This document shows positions 1 through 6,296 of a stretch of 7,744 bases of DNA, in pieces; the stretch's first letter is position 1, and every line of letters begins with the position of its first letter. This DNA comes from Bacillota bacterium (GTDB taxonomy: Bacteria > Bacillota > Clostridia > Peptostreptococcales > Anaerovoracaceae): assembly GCA_017936025.1 (NCBI GenBank), contig JAGBGL010000118.1:1-7744 (forward strand), given 5' to 3'. The notes beneath the pieces were generated by a model that was not told the DNA's origin, searched no databases, and saw only the letters and a program-made list of their open reading frames with translations. The position numbers and the translations under genes were made by a program.

Positions 1-559
1 AAATCAGGCCGTTCATTTCGCCGTTTTCGAAAACTCCGATGGAGCCTCCGCCGACTTTCATATCAGGAGTATAACCGGACTCTTCCAGCGCCTTGCTATT
101 GAGCCAGCAAGTGTGGGCATCTGCAGCCAGCATATATGCAGGTCTGTCAGGAACCGCTTCGTCCAGTGAAATCTTAGTTGGAAGCGGCGCGTCATTCCAG
201 TTTGCAGGGAACCATCCGAATCCCAGAACTCTTTTTTCATCAGGATGAGATTCAGCATACTCTCTGATCATCTGAACACATTCTTCTTCAGATCTGGAAG
301 GAGTTACGTCTACCATGTGATCGCTGTTTGCGACTGCGCCCCACCATAGATGGTCATGTCCGTCCACCAGACCCGGCATGATCAGTTTGTCTTCATATTC
401 ATAAACAACAGTATCTTCAGTTTTATACGCTTCTGCTTCCTGCGCGCTTACAACGCCTGCAATTTTATTGCCTTCGATCAGGACCGCACCGCTGATAACA
501 TCATCGCCTGCGCCTGTAAAAATCGCGTTGCTCTTTAAAATCATATCTATTTTACCCAT
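1..559 (-). CDS. YtcJ-like amidohydrolase (amidohydrolase_3 family), N-terminal part, cut by left window edge
   Basis: Only the first 186 residues are in the window; the C-terminal part lies beyond the left edge. The start is ATG at 557-559 with a strong AAAGGGAGG ribosome site at 568-576. Residues 1-60 form the small beta-sandwich start typical of amidohydrolases. The metal-binding HxH motif follows at residues 68-70 (MPGLVDGHDHLWWG). Residues 147-158 (DAHTCWLNSKAL) match the GHSAWVNSKAL signature of the YtcJ branch, and 'GFGW' near 113-116 is also typical. These enzymes hydrolyse C-N bonds of amides, formamides or cyclic imides in the cytoplasm; the actual substrate cannot be read from the sequence. 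There is no signal peptide. It lies 216 bases after the NhaC-like gene on the same strand and may be co-transcribed with it, although an inverted repeat lies between them. Class is fairly sure; specificity is unknown. Confidence 0.85.
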   Translation of the reverse strand, partial: MGKIDMILKSNAIFTGAGDDVISGAVLIEGNKIAGVVSAQEAEAYKTEDTVVYEYEDKLIMPGLVDGHDHLWWGAVANSDHMVDVTPSRSEEECVQMIREYAESHPDEKRVLGFGWFPANWNDAPLPTKISLDEAVPDRPAYMLAADAHTCWLNSKALEESGYTPDMKVGGGSIGVFENGEMNGLI

Positions 560-628
560 TGATATAACCTCCCTTTTTTCTAAAGTCTATTAAGGCATGC
601 TTTCAAATATACAGGGCATGGATATTTA

Positions 629-681
629 AAAGCGTTGAGACCCGCATCTTATTTGACCTAACGATACGGACTCAACGCTTT
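629..681 (-). terminator. Long inverted repeat between carrier and amidohydrolase genes; possible terminator or attenuator
   Basis: Perfect 11-base arms AAAGCGTTGAG (629-639) and CTCAACGCTTT (671-681) surround 31 bases. Part of the interior can also pair: CC 641-642 with GG 668-669, and 646-648 with 663-665. On the minus strand the 3' arm runs into CGCTTTTAAAT, a short U-tract, so it could end or attenuate the carrier transcript before the amidohydrolase gene. The large loop and only four T residues make a strong terminator doubtful. A regulatory or RNA-stabilising hairpin is the alternative. Confidence 0.45.
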
Positions 682-693
682 AACTGTTGATAT

Positions 694-719
694 ATTACCC
701 GGCGGTAATTTTTTCTTTT
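694..719 (+). terminator. Short hairpin plus T-tract, terminator-like on the plus strand
   Basis: ATTACC (694-699) and GGTAAT (704-709) flank a CGGC loop, and TTTTTCTTTT follows on the plus strand. This is the shape of a weak rho-independent terminator for rightward transcription, but no rightward gene exists in the window. On the minus strand, the direction of the genes, no T-run follows. It may block antisense transcription into the carrier gene, or be chance in AT-rich DNA. Confidence 0.25.
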
Positions 720-775
720 ATTTTATTTTACATTACCCATAACCGTCAGGAATAAAATCTAATTAGCTATATGGA

Positions 776-2125
776 TTATACAATGAAGCCGATAATAACG
801 TATGCGATCAGGCCTAATACAAATGGTACGCCGATCAGTGGCAGTGCTGTCTTAGCATAGTCCATATTCTTGATTCCAGTAGCTGCTGCTGTTACTGTTA
901 CAGCGTCGGAGTAGAAGCAAGCGTGAGATCCGAAGGATGTTGCTGCTGCTACAGCACCGATAGCCAGGAATACGTTTACATCCAGTGCCAGTGCCAGAGG
1001 GATGATGATTGGGAAGGAGATTGCTGCAACGCCCCAGAAGGAACCAGTGCAAAATGCCAGTGCTGCAACTACCAGGAATGTGATAGCTGGGAAGATTGCA
1101 GGGCTCATGAATGGCTGTACAGTTTCGATTACGTATGGAGTCAGTCCTAATACGTCATTCAGATCCTGTAATACGAATGCCATCAGAACCAGCATTGTTA
1201 CATACAGCATATCTTTGATGCCTTCTACGATAGCATCACAGAAGCCGCCAAGAGTAAGTTTTTTCTGTACAAACAGCAAGATGCCTGTCAGAACTACTGC
1301 GATGATTACGGACAGAGTGATGTCTCCTGTGTAGATACATACTGCGATCAGAACTACCATTGGCAGAACGAAGTTGATCCAGTGTGCTTTTTTGTCTGTT
1401 GTCAGTTCGTCAACTGTGTGTCCTTCTTCATAGTACCATTCAGGCATTACTTTGCCTTCAGCTGCTCTTGCATCAGCAAGTTTCATTGGTCCGAAAGTAG
1501 GGATGATCTTGAAGATGAACAGTGGTACGCAGATTACTGCGATCCATGCATACAGCATGTAAGGAATGGATGCACAGTATGCCTGGAAGCCTGTCATGCC
1601 TTCAACAGCATTTACATTTTCGATCTGAGATGCGTACAGTACGCCCCAGCTGGAGAATGGAACCAGGATACAAACAGATGCGCCTGTGGAGTTAACGATC
1701 CATGCCAGTCTTTCTCTGGAGATGTGGTGTTTATCAGATAAGCCTTTCATAGCAGCACCAACACCCAGAGCGTTCAGGTAGTCTTCTACGAAGATGATGA
1801 TACCCAAGAACCATGCAAACATCTGCGTTTTCTGTGGCGTGTTCGCAACCTTTGCACCGATGTCTGCAAAGCCCATTGCTGCGCCGGATTCGTCCAGCAG
1901 TTTGATCAGTGCACCGAACATACCGAACATGATGATGTAGTATGCAGAGTCGCCGATCTCAACCTGAACAGCTGTGAAGAATGTTGACCACCATCCGCCT
2001 TTTGCGATAATGATGGATGCAACGATTGTACCGAGAGTGAGTGCTTCGAGAGCTCTCTTAGAAATGATAGCAGTTACGATTACTACTAATACTGGAAGTA
2101 AGCTGATGATTCCGTAAGTTTCCAT
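776..2125 (-). CDS. NhaC-family (Na+/H+ antiporter type) integral membrane carrier
   Basis: 449 residues, hydrophobic throughout, with about ten to twelve membrane segments, e.g. around residues 6-22, 28-42, 62-76, 102-118, 187-208, 250-285, 305-320, 343-360, 364-381, 384-396 and 428-448. NhaC-like signatures are the D-x-SGA stretch at 78-82, EDYLNALGVG at 114-123 and ISRERLAWIVNSTGA at 135-149. The family exchanges Na+ for H+ or an organic ion across the cytoplasmic membrane. The late motif is FGSH-ACFYSDA (398-408), where classical NhaC proteins have FGDH-xSPxSDT, so substrate and ion use may differ. Longer in-frame starts back to 2251 are rejected because the sigma54 promoter lies within that extension. 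ATG 2123-2125 sits 8 bases from AAGGAG, while ATG 2129-2131 is only 2 bases away. Expression is expected to depend on sigma54 and the upstream activator. Repeated use of a few codons (GCT/GCA, CTG) suggests strong expression. Confidence 0.85.
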   Translation of the reverse strand: METYGIISLLPVLVVIVTAIISKRALEALTLGTIVASIIIAKGGWWSTFFTAVQVEIGDSAYYIIMFGMFGALIKLLDESGAAMGFADIGAKVANTPQKTQMFAWFLGIIIFVEDYLNALGVGAAMKGLSDKHHISRERLAWIVNSTGASVCILVPFSSWGVLYASQIENVNAVEGMTGFQAYCASIPYMLYAWIAVICVPLFIFKIIPTFGPMKLADARAAEGKVMPEWYYEEGHTVDELTTDKKAHWINFVLPMVVLIAVCIYTGDITLSVIIAVVLTGILLFVQKKLTLGGFCDAIVEGIKDMLYVTMLVLMAFVLQDLNDVLGLTPYVIETVQPFMSPAIFPAITFLVVAALAFCTGSFWGVAAISFPIIIPLALALDVNVFLAIGAVAAATSFGSHACFYSDAVTVTAAATGIKNMDYAKTALPLIGVPFVLGLIAYVIIGFIV

Positions 2126-2133
2126 ACTCATTT

Positions 2134-2139
2134 CTCCTT
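2134..2139 (-). promoter_or_regulatory. Ribosome binding site that fixes the NhaC-like start
   Basis: AAGGAG on the minus strand ends 8 bases before ATG 2125-2123 and only 2 bases before the other in-frame ATG at 2131-2129. Normal spacing favours the inner ATG (protein starting METYG). Confidence 0.75.
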
Positions 2140-2200
2140 TCGTCTTTCTTTTTATAATTTCTTTGAAATCTAAAATAATTTCGAGATGCCAATATATATA

Positions 2201-2216
2201 GCAATTCCCGTGCCAA
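2201..2216 (-). promoter_or_regulatory. Sigma54 (RpoN) -24/-12 promoter of the NhaC-like gene
   Basis: On the minus strand the sequence reads T-TGGCACGGGAATTGC. It has TGGCAC at the -24 element, TTGC at the -12 element, and exactly ten bases between the invariant GG (2214-2213) and GC (2202-2201). This matches the RpoN consensus TGGCACG-N4-TTGC at every specified base. It predicts transcription starting near 2189 and a leader of about 64 bases before the start codon at 2125. A gene for a GAFTGA-type sigma54 activator lies directly upstream, which supports the call. Confidence 0.92.
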
Positions 2217-2267
2217 CTTTTTAAAATGCAAAAACCGCCATTTTTCAACACTATTTTCGCACATCGA

Positions 2268-2305
2268 AAAAGGCGAGTGTAATCCGCCGCTTACACTCGC
2301 CTTTT
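2268..2305 (-). terminator. Strong bidirectional rho-independent terminator after the activator gene
   Basis: A perfect 15-base-pair stem, AAAAGGCGAGTGTAA (2268-2282) with TTACACTCGCCTTTT (2291-2305), encloses an 8-base loop. The minus-strand transcript ends in GCCTTTTTCG and the plus-strand one in GCCTTTTAAG, so it can work in both directions. It lies about 74 bases after the activator stop codon and about 50 bases before the sigma54 promoter. It therefore separates the urease/activator transcript from the carrier transcript. Confidence 0.88.
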
Positions 2306-2327
2306 AAGAATTGTCAAACTATTCAAA

Positions 2328-2349
2328 ACACTGGCTTTCAGCCATGTGT
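2328..2349. other. Inverted repeat upstream of the sigma54 promoter; candidate activator site or first terminator
   Basis: ACAC-TGGCT (2328-2336) pairs with AGCCA-T-GTGT (2340-2349) around a TTC loop, with one bulged T at 2345. Its centre is about 124 bases upstream of the -24 element, a usual distance for the upstream site of a sigma54 activator. On the minus strand it is followed by TTTTG, so it could alternatively be a weak terminator for the activator gene. A second short dyad, ATACA-C-TGTAT, lies at 2360-2370. Confidence 0.4.
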
Positions 2350-2378
2350 CTTTCTGTACATACACTGTATTTTTAAGC

Positions 2379-3749
2379 TTACAAGTCTATGCCCAGACGT
2401 TTCATTTTCTGATAAAGTAATGTTCTAGGAATTTTTAAATATTCCGCAGATTTTGTTTTATTATAATCAAATTTAATAAGAACCTCATTTATCAGCTTTC
2501 TTTCCGCTTCTTTTTTTACCGCTACTATAGGATTATCAAAACGGTTTACTGCATCCAGATTGATACGGCTGTTGTCGACGCGGAAATTGAAATGTTCCAC
2601 CTTCAGAACTTCCCCGGTCGTATAGTTCATTGCCGCTTCCACCCTGTTGTGGAGCTCACGGATATTGCCCGGCCAGTCGTATTCCTGAAGGCGCTTGTAC
2701 ACTTCCGGTTCGATAGAAGTGATATTTTTGCCCAGTTCGCGGTTCAGTTCCTGCACGCGGGCTTCCACCAGTTCAGGAATATCCTCAAGACGTTCTCTCA
2801 GAGGCGGAATAACGATAGGGAACACATTCAGTCTGTAATACAGGTCTTCGCGGAAGCTTCCCTTTGATACCAGATCACTCAAATCCTGGTTGGTCGCTGC
2901 AACGATCCTTACATTTACATTGACATCTTCAACGCCGCCCACCGGCGTGATCTCGCCTTCCTGCAGGGCCCGCAGCAGCTTTGGCTGGATAGACATAGGC
3001 ATCTGATTGATTTCATCCAGGAACAGGGTCCCCTGATCGGCAGCTTCGAACTTGCCCTTCTTGCCGCCTTTTTTCGCGCCCGTAAACGCACCCTCTTCAT
3101 ATCCGAACAGTTCGGACTCAATGAGAGACTCTGCCATGCCCGCAGAATTTACTTTCACGAAATTATGAAAAGCTCTTGCGCTCAGGTTATGGATGGAATG
3201 CGCCACCAGCTCTTTTCCGGTACCTGTTTCCCCGCATATCAATATAGTAGAATTAGAAGCAGCCGCCAGCTCGATCTGGTACTTCAGCTCCTTGATTTTT
3301 TCAGAAGACCCGATGATATTGTCCACAGAATACTTCGTATTCTTGAAAGAACGCACCTGTTCCTTAAAGTATTCCATTTCCTCTTTCAGCGTCGTCGCAT
3401 ACATCTCCAGCAGCTGGTCCAGCGCCTCAACGTCCTGGATCATATCGTATTCGAGAACTCCGACCACTTCATCATCCTTCTGCAGCTGCACCTGAGTACT
3501 GATACTCATACGTCCATCTGTGAAGTAGAAGTTCGTGTTGTATTTATTCTTCCCTTTCAGCAGATTCTGCATATTGGATGGCGGAAAAACATTAGTTATG
3601 TACTTGCCGATGGATTTTTCCCTGTCTACTTTTATATAGTCTGCACACTGGTCGTTAATATAGACCAGGTCTCCGTTCTTGTCTATCACCATAAGTCCGG
3701 CGATAGCTTCCAGGAACAGATTATAATCAGTACTTATATCTCTGCCCAC
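2379..3749 (-). CDS. Sigma54-dependent transcriptional activator (PAS, AAA+, Fis-type HTH)
   Basis: 456 residues; GTG start at 3747-3749 with AAAGGAG 7 bases upstream. A PAS-type sensor fold covers about residues 8-105 (AIAGLMVIDKNGDLVYIND), then a helical linker of about 106-142. The AAA+ domain spans about 146-370: Walker A GETGTGKE 173-180, the sigma54-contact loop GAFTGA 220-225, Walker B TLFLDE 241-246, FREDLYYRLNVF 299-310, and WPGNIREL 359-366. The C-terminal Fis-type helix-turn-helix is at about 427-453 (NKTKSAEYLKIPRTLLYQKM). Walker A, the GAFTGA loop and Walker B are all intact, so it should remodel the sigma54 RNA polymerase complex. There is no receiver or GAF domain; the ligand sensed by PAS is unknown. 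It starts 28 bases after the cysteine-rich gene with no visible promoter between, so it is probably read from upstream. The obvious target is the sigma54 promoter at 2201-2216; control of other genes is inference. Confidence 0.93.
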   Translation of the reverse strand: MGRDISTDYNLFLEAIAGLMVIDKNGDLVYINDQCADYIKVDREKSIGKYITNVFPPSNMQNLLKGKNKYNTNFYFTDGRMSISTQVQLQKDDEVVGVLEYDMIQDVEALDQLLEMYATTLKEEMEYFKEQVRSFKNTKYSVDNIIGSSEKIKELKYQIELAAASNSTILICGETGTGKELVAHSIHNLSARAFHNFVKVNSAGMAESLIESELFGYEEGAFTGAKKGGKKGKFEAADQGTLFLDEINQMPMSIQPKLLRALQEGEITPVGGVEDVNVNVRIVAATNQDLSDLVSKGSFREDLYYRLNVFPIVIPPLRERLEDIPELVEARVQELNRELGKNITSIEPEVYKRLQEYDWPGNIRELHNRVEAAMNYTTGEVLKVEHFNFRVDNSRINLDAVNRFDNPIVAVKKEAERKLINEVLIKFDYNKTKSAEYLKIPRTLLYQKMKRLGIDL

Positions 3750-3777
3750 GTCAATTCTCCTTTACAACAGACCGGTA

Positions 3778-3987
3778 CTATTTGTTTTCCAGCACCAGTT
3801 TAGCGAAGTGTTCAAAACTCCAGTCTTCAAATCCGTCTACACTGTCTACAACTTTCAGGAAGAAGCATTTTGGAATTTCGCCGCATTTCAGGCTGTCTTC
3901 CACGCACAAGTTACAACCCTGATCGTGATTGCAAGGGTTGAACTGACAAGTTTCATCGCAGCAAGGGCACCAAGGTAATTTACTCAC
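3778..3987 (-). CDS. Small cysteine-rich protein, DUF6485-like
   Basis: 69 residues with nine cysteines, all in the first 41 (7, 9, 10, 14, 19, 25, 28, 35, 41), plus His21. The pattern CxCC-x3-C-x4-C-x5-C-x2-C is followed by KCGEIPKCFF, then a WSFEHFAKLVLE tail. This resembles the DUF6485 family (NPC ... CxxC ... GE-P-CFF); I recall that from memory and it is not searched. The cysteine spacing suggests bound metal, but no metal or partner is known to me. The start is GTG at 3985-3987; AAAGGAG (GGAG at 3995-3998) lies 7 bases upstream, and no in-frame ATG fits better. It sits between ureD (102 bases before) and the activator gene (28 bases after), same strand. Being next to urease makes a role with nickel, zinc or redox sensing possible, but that is guesswork. 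Confidence 0.75.
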   Translation of the reverse strand: MSKLPWCPCCDETCQFNPCNHDQGCNLCVEDSLKCGEIPKCFFLKVVDSVDGFEDWSFEHFAKLVLENK

Positions 3988-4005
3988 AATCTTTCTCCTT
4001 TCTTC

Positions 4006-4021
4006 TGCCGGTCAGCCGGCA
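4006..4021. repeat. Small GC-rich hairpin just upstream of the cysteine-rich gene
   Basis: TGCCGG (4006-4011) and CCGGCA (4016-4021) form a 6-base-pair stem with a TCAG loop, ending 8 bases before the ribosome site of the cysteine-rich gene. No T-run follows on the minus strand, so it is not a terminator. It may mark an mRNA processing or stability boundary after ureD. Confidence 0.35.
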
Positions 4022-4089
4022 CTCTTCATCGTTTGTTGTTTGCTGTTTATCGGAAGGCGGTGTTTTCGCACTGTCTCCGGTATCAGAAT

Positions 4090-4917
4090 TTAATACTTAC
4101 GGATCCGCACCGCTTCTTTCCCCAGCAGCTCTTTTCTGAGAGCGGCCCAGACAGCATCGATCATTTCCTTGAGTTCGATCATATTGTCCCCAAGAAAGCG
4201 GATGATCATCATCGAATCATCGATTTTTCCCGCGGCAAAAACCACATTCCCTCTGTGATCCATGGAATTGAGTTTTTTCGGAAGCCCGTCGTCCAGGTTT
4301 TCCGAATATACGTAGATAGTCCCGTTCGTCAGGTGGCCTTCCATGTATCCCAGCTTTTTCATATCTGTAGTCTTCGGGTCCATCCGGCTGTTGTCGTAAA
4401 CCACGAGTTTCCCGTCCACATAGATCTTCGTTCTGGAAGCATACAGGTCATACTTGAAAGCTTCGCCCATAGCAACGCGTCCTGCAGTTACCATATCTGA
4501 AGCGATCAGAGTCGCGCCTTTGTCCAGATGAAATTCTGTTTCCTGATATGTTGTGGATTTTGCATAAGGTACATTGTGTTCCGGAAGATATTCCATCACA
4601 GCACCGTTTTTCACGGTGATACAGTTCAGCAGCTCTGCATGTCCGTCTTCCATTTTATATAATTTATTGCTGCTCGGAGAAGTAATCAGCACACGGCTGT
4701 CTTCTTCAGCGATCAGCTCTGTCATGTATCTGTCGTTGTGAAGCACTCCGCCGCCGGTATTCAGAAGATATATGAATGCCGTGCCGTCATCATCCTGATA
4801 ATGAGGAGGCATTATCTGCATCGGTATCTTGTAATACTGATCCGCGATATAAGTCTTTCCCGCAGCTTTTCTGCGGAATGTCAGGGACAGAGCGCCTGTT
4901 GCTTTTTCAAAATTCAT
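4090..4917 (-). CDS. ureD: Urease accessory protein UreD (UreH), nickel-insertion scaffold
   Basis: 275 residues from ATG 4915-4917. UreD docks on the urease apoprotein and, with UreF and UreG, forms the complex that passes nickel into the active site in the cytoplasm. Family features seen are LSLTFRRKAAGKTYIADQYY near the start (10-29), NTGGGVLHND at 53-62, a middle beta-rich region with P-YAKSTTYQET at 117-127, AGRVAMGEAF at 145-154, and a basic tail (AVRIRKY). Length is normal for the family. An ATG four codons earlier (4927-4929) has no ribosome site, while GGAG at 4924-4927 lies 6 bases before the ATG at 4917, so the inner start is preferred. It follows ureG by 56 bases and is the last urease gene here, the ureEFGD order common in Bacillota. 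Product assignment is secure from both sequence and context. Confidence 0.92.
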   Translation of the reverse strand: MNFEKATGALSLTFRRKAAGKTYIADQYYKIPMQIMPPHYQDDDGTAFIYLLNTGGGVLHNDRYMTELIAEEDSRVLITSPSSNKLYKMEDGHAELLNCITVKNGAVMEYLPEHNVPYAKSTTYQETEFHLDKGATLIASDMVTAGRVAMGEAFKYDLYASRTKIYVDGKLVVYDNSRMDPKTTDMKKLGYMEGHLTNGTIYVYSENLDDGLPKKLNSMDHRGNVVFAAGKIDDSMMIIRFLGDNMIELKEMIDAVWAALRKELLGKEAVRIRKY

Positions 4918-4923
4918 AGCCGT

Positions 4924-4927
4924 CTCC
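4924..4927 (-). promoter_or_regulatory. Ribosome binding site that fixes the ureD start
   Basis: GGAG on the minus strand overlaps the upstream in-frame ATG (4929-4927) and ends 6 bases before ATG 4917-4915. The bases before the upstream ATG hold no Shine-Dalgarno match, so translation should begin at 4917. Confidence 0.65.
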
Positions 4928-4973
4928 ATGCCGCTGCAGGTGCATTACGCCCCGCACCGGTGTTTCTGCAGTT

Positions 4974-5582
4974 CTAACCTTCGAACAACATATCTTCCTT
5001 GACCCATCTTATGACCTCAGGAAGCCCCGTTCCATCAAACAGATTTGTGAATACGTAAGGTTTGTCGCCCCTCTGCACTTTGGTGTCTCTGTCCATTACA
5101 CCCAGATCACTGTGCACATAAGGCGCTATGTCGATTTTGTTGATCACCAGCAGGTCGGATTTTGTGATTCCCGGACCGCCTTTTCTAGGTATCTTTTCAC
5201 CTTCACCCACGTCGATCACGAAGATCAGGCCGTCAACCAGCTCAGGGCTGAAAGTCGCCGCCAGATTGTCCCCGCCGCTTTCTACAAAGATGATGTCCAG
5301 ATCATCGAATCTGTCCAGCAGCACATCGATAGCATCAAGATTCATGGAAATGTCTTCTCTTACTGCAGTGTGCGGACATCCGCCGGTCTCAACGCCTATG
5401 ATGCGTTCTTCAGGCAGTGCCTGAGCACGGGTAAGGATCAGAGCATCTTCCTTTGTGAATATATCGTTTGTAACAACTGCGATCTGATAGTCATCGCGCA
5501 GTGCTTTGCATAATTTTTCGATCAGGGCCGTCTTGCCGGATCCTACCGGGCCGCCCACGCCGATTCTTACAGGCTTTCTCAT
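4974..5582 (-). CDS. ureG: Urease accessory GTPase UreG
   Basis: 202 residues, the usual size. UreG is a SIMIBI-class GTPase that receives nickel (typically from UreE), dimerises when bound to GTP, and powers nickel transfer to urease with UreF and UreD. All key motifs are present: P-loop GPVGSGKT at 11-18, TNDIFTKEDA at 38-47, the nickel-binding CPH at 69-71, ESGGDNLAATFSPEL at 101-115, the G-E-x-IPRKGGPGI stretch at 127-139, and the guanine-specifying NKID at 148-151. ATG at 5580-5582 is preceded by GGGAGG (5591-5596) at 8 bases. The gap to ureF is only 18 bases, so translation is probably linked. Nothing appears damaged. Confidence 0.97.
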   Translation of the reverse strand: MRKPVRIGVGGPVGSGKTALIEKLCKALRDDYQIAVVTNDIFTKEDALILTRAQALPEERIIGVETGGCPHTAVREDISMNLDAIDVLLDRFDDLDIIFVESGGDNLAATFSPELVDGLIFVIDVGEGEKIPRKGGPGITKSDLLVINKIDIAPYVHSDLGVMDRDTKVQRGDKPYVFTNLFDGTGLPEVIRWVKEDMLFEG

Positions 5583-5600
5583 ATTCTGGTCCTCCCATTG

Positions 5601-6287
5601 CTAAGACATATAAAGTCTTGTTGTTAAAAATTCGTGATTTATGCTGGCTATATCGAGTCCCGGACAGAAATTCGAGATTTCATCCACCGGGGTTTCCATG
5701 CTTCCCTTAGCTGCAAGCTCCATAGCCGGATAAAGCTGAAGCAGCACATGCTGTGCCTGCGTGTTTCCGAGGGGCACAAGCTTTACAGCACTCTGCACCA
5801 GCGCGTTTACTGTACTGAAAACAAAGGCTTTCATGGCTTCTTCTATGTCCACGCCGATCCTGCCGCAGACCGCTCCGTAGATCACCGGATACGAGATGCC
5901 GTCCGGTCCGCACAGTTTTTTCAGGCGGCTCAGGTTCTCATCGTCCAGTATGTCTGCCATTATCCTCATGAACGCTTTTCCCATACGGATGCTTGATTCG
6001 CGGCTTTCTTTTGTGACTTTGACCGCACAGCTGAGTTCTTCCAGCTGCATAAGTTCGTCCTGATCCCAGTCAGCCGCAAGTCTGTAAGCTTCCCGCATTA
6101 CAGGGCCCTCGCATCTTGTGATGGTGCTTTCCAGATAGCCTTCTGTAAATTCTATGAAAGTTTTATCATCTTGAACCGTTCCTGCTGCTACATATGTCTC
6201 CAGCCCCCATGACTGGCTGAATCCCCCGGACGGAAACGTCCCGCCGGCCATCTGCATCAGATAGAACAGCTGATTATTATAAGTCAT
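5601..6287 (-). CDS. ureF: Urease accessory protein UreF
   Basis: 228 residues, normal length, all-alpha. UreF bridges UreD and UreG and acts as a checkpoint on the GTPase during nickel insertion. Signatures seen are FPSGGFSQSWGLE at 18-30, ESRESSIRMGKAF at 94-106, ISYPVIYGAVCGRIGV at 131-146, AVKLVPLGNTQAQ at 167-179, and the characteristic end LDIASINHEFLTTRLYMS. Two positions differ from most relatives: Tyr133 where His is common (HP-V-YG), and Lys169 where Arg is common (VRL-PLG). Both are mild. ATG 6285-6287 lies 6 bases from an AGGAG that overlaps the ureE stop codon, so ureE and ureF are tightly coupled. Confidence 0.95.
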   Translation of the reverse strand: MTYNNQLFYLMQMAGGTFPSGGFSQSWGLETYVAAGTVQDDKTFIEFTEGYLESTITRCEGPVMREAYRLAADWDQDELMQLEELSCAVKVTKESRESSIRMGKAFMRIMADILDDENLSRLKKLCGPDGISYPVIYGAVCGRIGVDIEEAMKAFVFSTVNALVQSAVKLVPLGNTQAQHVLLQLYPAMELAAKGSMETPVDEISNFCPGLDIASINHEFLTTRLYMS

Positions 6288-6296
6288 ATATCGCTC

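Noticed and set aside
594..622. Direct repeat GGCATG at both ends of a short AT-rich stretch upstream of the amidohydrolase
   Set aside because: Only six bases repeated about 21 bases apart; too little to call an operator.
923..1741. Several plus-strand frames rich in Cys, Ser or Thr opposite the carrier gene
   Set aside because: Composition reflects the complement of a codon-biased hydrophobic gene; no independent gene evidence.
2126..2251. Extended N-terminus of the NhaC-like protein (ATG at 2249-2251)
   Set aside because: The extension spans the sigma54 promoter, is not NhaC-like in sequence, and has a poor ribosome site, while ATG 2125 has AAGGAG at 8 bases.
3165..3803. 212-codon plus-strand open frame opposite the activator gene
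   Set aside because: Antisense shadow of an intact, well-conserved gene; its protein has no recognisable domain.
4033..4500. 155-codon plus-strand open frame opposite ureD
   Set aside because: Antisense shadow of ureD with no recognisable domain.
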